From the NCBI GenBank assembly GCA_045538735.1, contig JAZSRY010000039.1, positions 1 to 12,827 of the forward strand: a DNA stretch of 12,827 nt, written 5' to 3'. Source of the stretch: SIG459 sp045538735 (lineage in GTDB: Bacteria; Bacillota; Clostridia; Oscillospirales; Oscillospiraceae). The translations under genes and the position numbers were made by a program. The notes below the pieces were generated by a model. The model was given only the letters and a program-made list of their open reading frames with translations. It had not been told where the DNA came from and did no database searches. Below, piece after piece: positions 7,662 through 12,827 of this stretch. Position 1 is the first letter of the stretch, and each line of letters opens with the position of its first letter.

Positions 7662-8932
7662 TAAAAGTTATTGAGTTGCTTAAGGCAGACAGCCGCATAG
7701 CCGACTGGAAAATTAATACGCACCGCAGACAGAGCCATGAGCTTTTCTTCGTGAAGGAAAAGCTGGACTGTGTCCGCCGCACCGACACCACCAATAACCG
7801 CGTTACCGTCTATGTGGACAGCGAGGGTTTCCGCGGCGACGCAATGTTCTATGTATATCCCGCCTCCACCGATGAGGAGATAAAAGACCTTATAACCAAG
7901 GCCGTCAGCCGCGCCCGTCTTGTTAAAAACGCTCCTTACGTCCTTCCCTCCGGCGCAGAGGAGGAATACATCATCGAAAGCAATTTTACCGAATATGATC
8001 CAATTGCGCTTGCAAAGACCATTGCAAGGGAGGTTTTCGCCTCCAATAAAATTGAAAATGCAGCCATAAACGCCCTTGAGGTGTTTGTTACCGAACATCA
8101 CGAGGAAGTCATCAACAGTGCGGGCATCAGCAAAAGACAGGTTCATTATGATGCCATGGTGGAAGCCATCCCCACTTTCAACGGCGAGAGTCAGAGCGTT
8201 GAACTCTATGAGCAGTATAACTTCTCCACTCTCGATATACCCGCGCTGAGAGAAGAGATTGCCGGAAAAATGGCCGAAGTAAAAGCCCGCTCTGAGGCTG
8301 TCACTCCCGAGGCTACCCCCATCTGCCCCGTTATACTCAATATGCCCGAGCTTTCCCAGCTCTTCCGCACAATGGTCTCTGACCTTGACTATGCTCAGGT
8401 TTATTACTCCGCAAACCTTCATAAGAAAGGCGAGAGAATTCAGCCCGAGGGTAGCGGAGACCCCATAGGCATCACCCTCAAGGGCGAAATTCCCGGAAGC
8501 TTCCGCTCCTCCCGCTTTGATATGGACGGCACCTCTTTGGGTGCCCTGCGCGTCATTGACAAGGGCAAGGTTACCGCCTACCACGGCAGCAGTAAATTCG
8601 GTCAGTATATCAGTGAAGAGCCCAGCGGAGCACTTCCCTGCACCGATGTTGACGCGGGCAGCGCTTCCCCCGAGCTTTTCGAAAAGGGACCTTATCTTGA
8701 GATAATCTCCATGTCCGGTCTTCAGGTTGATTTCTACAATGATTATATCGGCGGAGAAATCCGTCTCGCCTATTATAATGACGGCACGGCAGTCACTCCT
8801 CTCACCGGAATATCTGTCTCCGGAAAGCTCAGCGAGGTTCTTGCGGAAATCACACTTTCCTCCGAGAGATCTCTTCATAGCGGCTATTTCGGTCCTGAAA
8901 AGGCACTCATCAAAAATATGAAAATATTCTGA
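7658..8932 (+). CDS. tldE: TldE/PmbA-family protease partner subunit
   Basis: A 424-aa protein of the TldD/PmbA fold without the HExxxH motif, as expected for the non-catalytic partner TldE (PmbA). It starts MIKVIELLKADSRIADW; the C-terminal half, with SGDPIGITLKGEIPGS and a final SLHSGYFGPEKALIKNMKIF, follows the family's C-terminal domain pattern. The start is fixed by the ATGA overlap with tldD; an in-frame ATG at 7604 would lie 57 bases inside tldD. A weak AAGGTG lies about eight bases upstream. Together with tldD it should form the cytoplasmic heterodimeric protease; this subunit helps build the peptide chamber. It is followed immediately by a strong terminator. Confidence 0.88.
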   Translation: MIKVIELLKADSRIADWKINTHRRQSHELFFVKEKLDCVRRTDTTNNRVTVYVDSEGFRGDAMFYVYPASTDEEIKDLITKAVSRARLVKNAPYVLPSGAEEEYIIESNFTEYDPIALAKTIAREVFASNKIENAAINALEVFVTEHHEEVINSAGISKRQVHYDAMVEAIPTFNGESQSVELYEQYNFSTLDIPALREEIAGKMAEVKARSEAVTPEATPICPVILNMPELSQLFRTMVSDLDYAQVYYSANLHKKGERIQPEGSGDPIGITLKGEIPGSFRSSRFDMDGTSLGALRVIDKGKVTAYHGSSKFGQYISEEPSGALPCTDVDAGSASPELFEKGPYLEIISMSGLQVDFYNDYIGGEIRLAYYNDGTAVTPLTGISVSGKLSEVLAEITLSSERSLHSGYFGPEKALIKNMKIF

Positions 8933-8937
8933 AAATT

Positions 8938-8969
8938 AAAGAACGGCAGTCAAATGACTGCCGTTCTTT
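8938..8969. terminator. Bidirectional intrinsic terminator between convergent genes
   Basis: A perfect 15-bp inverted repeat, AAAGAACGGCAGTCA (8938-8952) with TGACTGCCGTTCTTT (8955-8969). The A/T ends provide a T-run in both directions. It starts six bases after the tldE stop and ends six bases before the stop of the membrane protein gene on the other strand, so it serves both. Confidence 0.93.
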
Positions 8970-8975
8970 AACTAT

Positions 8976-9656
8976 TTATTCACTTTTTGCTTTTATAAGG
9001 CTTTTGTCCTTCTCAAATATTGCTTTGAGCTTAGCGCCCCATGCGCGGGAATAAACTCCCACCATTGTTCCGAGCATGATGGATATTATCACGGTGCCTA
9101 TACCCACGCTGCCGAGAGAGCGGATAAATATCAGGCAGCAGGTGCCGGCGATAATGACGCTTGTTACGTCAAAAAAAATCTTGATTACATGGAAGGGCTT
9201 GCCCAGTTTTTGCGCGATGACCACAACTATACCTTCGCTGGGCATATTGATGACATCGGAGCTGGAATAAAGCCAGACTCCAAAGCCTCCCACCACGAAG
9301 CCGATGCAGGTAAACACAAGACGCATAACAATACTTTCCGGAGCGGGGAAAAGACTGAATATCCATCCGGCAAAGGTGTTGCAGTAGCCAAAAAGGAAGC
9401 CGGTAATGAGCTGAAGCAAAATCCATGGCTTGAAATCCCTGCGCAAAATCAGGAACTGGAGCAGCACAAGAAAGCTCTGCCACATAATGGTTGCCAGCCC
9501 CATTTCAAGTCCGGTGGTGAGGTTGAACATAAAGGGCACGGAGGCAACGGGAGATGAGCCAAGGTCTGAGCGCATGGAGGCGGCAATACCCAAGGCAAGA
9601 AGCATCAATCCTGCAACATATGCCGCAAGACGGCTGGGTTTAAGTCTTTCTCTCAT
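8976..9656 (-). CDS. YczE/YitT-like integral membrane protein
   Basis: A 226-aa protein with about five or six hydrophobic segments (around residues 11-28, 53-70, 78-103, 109-130, 158-178, 184-202). MRSDLGSSPVASVPF after the first segment and PSEGIVVVIAQKLGKPF in the second half are the two polar motifs I associate with the YczE/YyaS/YitT family; both probably sit at membrane boundaries. The C-terminus is lysine-rich and likely cytoplasmic. The family's function is unsettled; transport is often suggested. I prefer ATG 9656, eight bases after AGAGAGG, over an in-frame GTG at 9665, which overlaps that ribosome site. It is a single gene with its own promoter and a shared terminator. Confidence 0.78.
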   Translation of the reverse strand: MRERLKPSRLAAYVAGLMLLALGIAASMRSDLGSSPVASVPFMFNLTTGLEMGLATIMWQSFLVLLQFLILRRDFKPWILLQLITGFLFGYCNTFAGWIFSLFPAPESIVMRLVFTCIGFVVGGFGVWLYSSSDVINMPSEGIVVVIAQKLGKPFHVIKIFFDVTSVIIAGTCCLIFIRSLGSVGIGTVIISIMLGTMVGVYSRAWGAKLKAIFEKDKSLIKAKSE

Positions 9657-9689
9657 ACTCTGCACCTCTCTTTCGGAATTCTATATCGA

Positions 9690-9718
9690 ATAATAGCCCT
9701 CCTTACAAATAAAGTCAA
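9690..9718 (-). promoter_or_regulatory. Promoter of the YczE-like membrane protein gene
   Basis: On the minus strand TTGACT (9718-9713), a 17-base spacer and TATTAT (9695-9690), five of six matches in both boxes. The leader would be about 25-30 bases. Confidence 0.7.
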
Positions 9719-9800
9719 CAGCTCCCTTCCGCCGCGCTTTTGTTCTTTCTTCCAATTGCGGCAAAATCTCTCTCAATAACAAATAATTATAGCCGTTATA

Positions 9801-9859
9801 AACTATTCCCGTATTGACTTTGGTATAGTTCCAAGGTTTATATTTAACGATGAACTATA
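9801..9859. repeat. Three AACTAT half-sites around the transhydroxylase-operon promoter
   Basis: AACTAT occurs at 9801-9806 and 9853-9858, and inverted as ATAGTT at 9825-9830. The last two extend to an 8-bp inverted repeat, TATAGTTC (9824-9831) with GAACTATA (9852-9859), 20 bases apart. They bracket the candidate -35/-10 region, so they could be operator sites for a regulator or simply chance in AT-rich DNA. Confidence 0.35.
9814..9844 (+). promoter_or_regulatory. Possible promoter of the transhydroxylase operon
   Basis: A good -35 TTGACT (9814-9819) with either TTTATA at a 17-base spacing (9837-9842) or the better TATATT at 19 bases (9839-9844). The non-ideal spacing could mean that an activator is needed. 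A perfect TATAAT at 9856-9861 has no recognisable -35. Confidence 0.45.
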
Positions 9860-9889
9860 ATGTCTTATAAGTATGTCAAGGAGATAGCA

Positions 9890-10324
9890 ATGGAAGACAG
9901 CAACAAGCGTCCCGAGCGGGAGGAAAAAATCGAAATCGGCCCTCTCGGCAAGGACGGCGAAAAGATGATGAAATCCGTTGAGGCAGGCAACATGGTTGCC
10001 GTTCTCTCCGGAACAGAAATAATGTACTGCTTCGAGTACAGAGGAAAGTATCAGTGCTTTATCCACCCCATCGGCGAGGAAGAAGGCCGTTACCGTTCCT
10101 GGGACAAGAATGCAAAAAACCGCGCAATGCTGAAAAATCTGGACAGTACTGCCGACCAGCTTTTTGAAATCAAGTATGACAAAAAGCTCAACTACATGGG
10201 TGTTATGGTCACCGCCGAGCGGGGAATCTATAACTTCCTGTGCACCATCGGCCAGAAGCCCGGTGAGGATGTTGACTTCATGGACGCTATTGAAGAAAGC
10301 CCCACCAAAGGTCAGGCCAACTGA
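9890..10324 (+). CDS. Unrecognised 144-aa protein, first gene of the transhydroxylase operon
   Basis: I do not recognise this protein. It is soluble, with no signal peptide or membrane segment. Residues 1-25 are highly charged (MEDSNKRPEREEKIEIG...). The middle has EIMYCFEYRGKYQCFIHPIG, and the second half has KKLNYMGVMVTAERGIYNFLCTIG. Alternating hydrophobic residues suggest a small mostly beta domain; the cysteines are scattered and do not form a cluster motif. Start ATG 9890 has AAGGAG six bases upstream; an in-frame ATG at 9860 lacks a ribosome site and overlaps the -10-like element. It is 78 bases ahead of the second small protein and co-directional with the Mo enzyme, so a regulatory, chaperone or accessory role in that system is possible but only inferred. 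Confidence 0.8.
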   Translation: MEDSNKRPEREEKIEIGPLGKDGEKMMKSVEAGNMVAVLSGTEIMYCFEYRGKYQCFIHPIGEEEGRYRSWDKNAKNRAMLKNLDSTADQLFEIKYDKKLNYMGVMVTAERGIYNFLCTIGQKPGEDVDFMDAIEESPTKGQAN

Positions 10325-10342
10325 TTACCTTGTTAGCAAAAT

Positions 10343-10360
10343 CTCTCTACCCGGAGAGAG
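10343..10360 (+). other. Small intergenic hairpin before the 164-aa gene
   Basis: CTCTCT (10343-10348) pairs with AGAGAG (10355-10360) around a six-base loop. A T-run occurs only about 18 bases later (10379-10385), so it is not a normal terminator; it might be an mRNA processing or stabilising stem that favours the downstream genes. Confidence 0.3.
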
Positions 10361-10402
10361 GACCCCTTTTCAAATATATTTTTTCCTAAAAGGAGGAACA
10401 GC

Positions 10403-10897
10403 ATGAAATATCTCGTCCATGTCCCCGAGGGGAACCTGTTTCTTACCAAAGAGGAGATCTTCGAAAAGGTCGCAGAAGTTCTGAAAAAGTGCCCCAGCGA
10501 GTTCACCTGTGTGTATCGCGTGTGGTACGAAGGCTTCGAAGGCTGCGGAAGACCCTCCACTGAGGTCAAGAACATCATGAATGAAGCCATCGCAGCTGCC
10601 GGTTGGGAAGACATCGGTGCAATGCGTTGGGAGAAGTTTGGCCCCATCAAGCCCAGCTTCAAGAACCCCAACTACGCCGAAGCTGTCAAGGAACGCGGCG
10701 GCAAGCCCATGGTTCTTCACAAATTCCATCAGGGCAAGCACTATCAGGGTCCCGACGGAAAGATCTACTGGCTCCCCGTTATCGAAGTTTTCGATATGCG
10801 CGGTTTCGAGTGGCAGGATGGCAAGTATGTCGGCCACATGGTAGAAATCGACCCCAACTCTGAGTACGCTGCTCAGATGGTCGAAGTGAACGTTTGA
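10403..10897 (+). CDS. Unrecognised 164-aa protein immediately before the Mo enzyme
   Basis: I do not recognise this family. The protein is soluble, with no signal peptide or membrane helix. It starts MKYLVHVPEGNLFLTKEEIF and contains GFEGCGRPSTEV (about 44-55), a WEDIGAMRWEKFGPIKPSF segment, an HKFHQGKHYQGPDGKIYWLPV segment rich in His, Lys and aromatic residues, and an acidic tail. Three cysteines (30, 36, 48) do not form an obvious ferredoxin motif. The start has AGGAGG six bases upstream. Its stop overlaps the AGGAGG ribosome site of the Mo enzyme only 12 bases ahead, so the two are coupled. Codons are strongly biased to C- or G-ending forms (AAG, AAC, CCC), like the Mo enzyme, suggesting similar high expression. 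An extra subunit, maturation factor or substrate-handling partner is plausible; nothing in the sequence decides. Confidence 0.85.
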   Translation: MKYLVHVPEGNLFLTKEEIFEKVAEVLKKCPSEFTCVYRVWYEGFEGCGRPSTEVKNIMNEAIAAAGWEDIGAMRWEKFGPIKPSFKNPNYAEAVKERGGKPMVLHKFHQGKHYQGPDGKIYWLPVIEVFDMRGFEWQDGKYVGHMVEIDPNSEYAAQMVEVNV

Positions 10898-10909
10898 GGA
10901 GGTACCCAA

Positions 10910-12827
10910 ATGGCTAAGGAAAGAATAACTCATTCCGTCTCCGTTGCCGGCCCCATGGCTGTGCACACCGTTGACGGTGTTATCCGCCGTGTACGCCCCA
11001 TCGTCCTCACCGAGGAAGATACCAAGGGCTGGGTCATCAAGGCTCGCGGCAAAGAGTATACCCCCCAGAGAAAGACCACCATGTCCCTCCTGGGCTACAC
11101 TGAGAAGGACAAGACCTACTCCTATGACCGTATCAAGTATCCCATGATCCGTGAGGACTTCGTGGAGACTGCTGACGGTCAGAACCGCAACACTCAGAAC
11201 CGTGGTAAGAGCGGCTATCGCCGTGCTTCCTGGGACGAGGCTCTCAGCCTGGTCGTTCGTGAGATCAAGCGTCTCCACGAGACCTACGGCAAGGAGACCA
11301 TCTTCGCCTGCACTTCCTCCCACCACACCTGGGGTCTCGCAGGCTACAAAATCTCCCTGTTCAAGCGCTTCTTCAACATGATGGGCTACACCAGAGTCAT
11401 CGATAACCCCGACTCTTGGGAAGGCTTCCACTGGGGCGCTCCCCACACCTATGGCTACTACTGGCGTCTCGGCGGTCCCGAACCCTTCGATATGCTGGAA
11501 GAGGCTATGCAGAATGTTGAGACCATGATCATGTGGTCCACCGACCCCGACACCACCCGCGGCGGCTACTCTGCTCAGGAGTCTGCTCTCTGGCGTTGGT
11601 GGATGAAGGAGATGGGCATTCAGTTCATCTATGTTGACCCCTTCAACAACTTCTCCTCTGTCAAGCACGCTGACAAGTGGATCGGCCCCCGCATGGGCAC
11701 CGACTCCGCCATCCTCGAAGCTATCGCTTACGTCTGGATCACTGAAGGCACCTATGACAAGGAATACATAGCAAAGCACGGTCACCGCTTCGACGAGTGG
11801 GCACAGCACATCCTGGGCCTGGGCGTTGACGGCACCGCAAAGACCCCCAAGTGGGCAGAAGAAATCTCCGGCATCAAGGCTGCTGACATTAAGGCCATCG
11901 CTCGTCGTTGGGCTTCCACTGTCACCACCGGCGGCTCCGGTATGCGCGGCGGCTTCGGCGGCGCCTGCCGTACCATCGGCGGCTGCGACTACGCACGTCT
12001 TATCGTCTCCCTCCTTGCTATGCAGGGCATGGGCAAGACCGGTTACAACATGTGGACCGGCGCATGCGGCGCTCCCATGAACTACAACTTCTGGTTCGGC
12101 GGCTACTCCGATCCTCTGAGCTCTATCGCAAACTTCCCCATCTGCGATAAGCCCGCTCTCAACGATGTACAGCAGGTTCTCTATCGTCCCAACCTCCCCG
12201 ATGCTATCCTTGACGGCCACTATGAGTGGTACGGCGAAGGCTTCTGCGGCGGCGGTCTGGACTTCGAGTTCACCCGTCACATCTATCCCGCTCCCGGATG
12301 CTCCAAGTGCCACTGCTTCTGGCGTTACGGCGGCTCCTTCATCGGAACCATGCTGGACACCAACAAGTGGGTTGCTATGTACCAGAGCCCCGAGCTGGAG
12401 TTCGTTATCAACCAGGATATCTTCTTCACTCCCGAAACCCGTCATGCTGACGTTATTCTTCCCGCTTGCTCTCAGCTCGAGCGTGTTGATATCGGTGAAG
12501 TTGGTAACTCCGGTAACGGCGGTTACTGCTCTCACTCTCAGACCGGTAACAGCTGGCAGGTAATCGTATTCCAGGATAAGGCTATCGGGCCTCTGTGGGA
12601 TTCCCGCTCTGACTTCTGGGTCTTCTCCCAGGTTGCAGCTCGTCTGGGCTGGGGCGAAGCATTCACCGAAGGCCGCAGCGAAGAAGACTGGGCAAAGCGT
12701 TTCTGGCAGTTCTCCGATCTCCCCAAGCACATGAGCTGGGAAGACTTCAAGAAGAAGGGCTACTATATCATTCCTGTTTCAATGAATCAGAAAGACAAGG
12801 ATCCGAAGACAGGTCTGTTCCAGAACT
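10910..12827 (+). CDS. athL: Molybdopterin enzyme, pyrogallol-phloroglucinol transhydroxylase large-subunit (AthL) type, 3' end missing
   Basis: The window holds 639 codons, uninterrupted, of a protein whose known relative is about 875 aa. From memory of Pelobacter acidigallici AthL, long stretches align: TSSHHTWG, NMMGYTRVIDNPDSWEGFHWG, GTYDKEYIAKHG, LLAMQGMGK, FWRYGGSFIGTM, DVILPACSQLER and FKKKGYY. Active-site equivalents are H138 (H144), D168 (D174) and Y399 (Y404), plus the Mo-binding serine S169 (S175). There is no TAT signal and no N-terminal CxxC Fe-S motif, as in AthL and unlike many DMSO-reductase relatives. AthL moves a hydroxyl group from 1,2,3,5-tetrahydroxybenzene to pyrogallol, making phloroglucinol in gallate fermentation; resorcinol hydroxylase and hydroxyhydroquinone transhydroxylase are close alternatives. 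The start at 10910 is seven bases after AGGAGG. The Fe-S small subunit is expected downstream, outside the window. Codon use changes in the last 18 codons. Confidence 0.87.
   Translation, partial: MAKERITHSVSVAGPMAVHTVDGVIRRVRPIVLTEEDTKGWVIKARGKEYTPQRKTTMSLLGYTEKDKTYSYDRIKYPMIREDFVETADGQNRNTQNRGKSGYRRASWDEALSLVVREIKRLHETYGKETIFACTSSHHTWGLAGYKISLFKRFFNMMGYTRVIDNPDSWEGFHWGAPHTYGYYWRLGGPEPFDMLEEAMQNVETMIMWSTDPDTTRGGYSAQESALWRWWMKEMGIQFIYVDPFNNFSSVKHADKWIGPRMGTDSAILEAIAYVWITEGTYDKEYIAKHGHRFDEWAQHILGLGVDGTAKTPKWAEEISGIKAADIKAIARRWASTVTTGGSGMRGGFGGACRTIGGCDYARLIVSLLAMQGMGKTGYNMWTGACGAPMNYNFWFGGYSDPLSSIANFPICDKPALNDVQQVLYRPNLPDAILDGHYEWYGEGFCGGGLDFEFTRHIYPAPGCSKCHCFWRYGGSFIGTMLDTNKWVAMYQSPELEFVINQDIFFTPETRHADVILPACSQLERVDIGEVGNSGNGGYCSHSQTGNSWQVIVFQDKAIGPLWDSRSDFWVFSQVAARLGWGEAFTEGRSEEDWAKRFWQFSDLPKHMSWEDFKKKGYYIIPVSMNQKDKDPKTGLFQN

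Noticed and set aside
6282..8878. Minus-strand open frames opposite tldD and tldE
   Set aside because: The plus-strand genes carry the HExxxH motif and the ATGA overlap; the antisense frames are unsupported and cross the operon junction.
9657..9889. Small RNA or riboswitch in the longest intergenic gap
   Set aside because: I see two divergent promoters and short inverted repeats but no conserved riboswitch core or terminator that would mark an independent RNA.
10944..12563. Several short plus-strand frames inside the Mo enzyme gene
   Set aside because: Out-of-frame Arg/Pro/Ser-rich shadows of a biased coding sequence.
10370..12730. A 786-codon stop-free frame on the minus strand, antisense to the Mo enzyme
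   Set aside because: The plus-strand frame has clear AthL similarity and good ribosome sites; the antisense frame is a by-product of its strong C-ending codon bias and crosses a promoter-less gene boundary. Its composition (Val/Gly/Ala/Asp-rich, no motif) is typical of an antisense shadow.

Overview
The window looks like chromosomal DNA from an anaerobic, probably gut-associated, Firmicute of the Clostridia (Oscillospiraceae-like). The basis is strong AGGAGG-type ribosome binding sites, tight operons with ATGA overlaps, hairpin terminators between convergent genes, oxygen-independent flavin/Fe-S enzymes and a Mo-pterin aromatic hydroxytransferase. Taxonomy is inferred from style only. Composition is moderate-GC with genes on both strands; I see no mobile elements, tRNA, rRNA or CRISPR.

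Layout. (1) Positions 1-297, minus strand: the first part of a lipoprotein gene whose proline-rich stretch runs into a G homopolymer (C on the coding strand) at the window edge. It has a near-consensus promoter. (2) 454-6098, minus strand: a four-gene redox operon. In transcription order it encodes an FAD-dependent oxidoreductase with a GGGPGG fold, a GlcD-type FAD-linked oxidase, a GlcF-type two-cluster Fe-S protein with two CCG domains, and a second FAD-linked (PCMH-type) oxidase. The last three are tightly coupled and end at a 16-bp hairpin terminator. An 11-bp hairpin separates the first gene from the rest. (3) 6258-8932, plus strand: a divergent, translationally coupled TldD/TldE protease pair ending in a 15-bp bidirectional terminator. 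(4) 8976-9656, minus strand: a YczE/YitT-like integral membrane protein with a good promoter. (5) 9890-12827, plus strand: two small proteins I do not recognise (144 and 164 aa), then a large Mo-bis-pterin enzyme that runs off the window.

The Mo enzyme closely resembles the large subunit of pyrogallol-phloroglucinol transhydroxylase (AthL). It keeps the His/Asp/Tyr active-site residues and the molybdenum-ligating Ser of the Pelobacter acidigallici enzyme and lacks an N-terminal Fe-S motif, as AthL does. This suggests anaerobic polyphenol (gallate/pyrogallol or related) metabolism, or a related hydroxylation/dehydroxylation. The two small proteins ahead of it are the most interesting unknowns. 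The Fe-S small subunit expected for this enzyme would lie beyond the right edge.

How the blocks relate: the flavin/Fe-S operon looks like a multi-subunit dehydrogenase for a hydroxylated organic substrate that I cannot name. Its link to the aromatic enzyme is only proximity, with TldDE and the membrane protein between them. No stretch over 300 bases lacks a gene; the three larger gaps (298-453, 6099-6257, 9657-9889) hold the promoters and hairpins listed.
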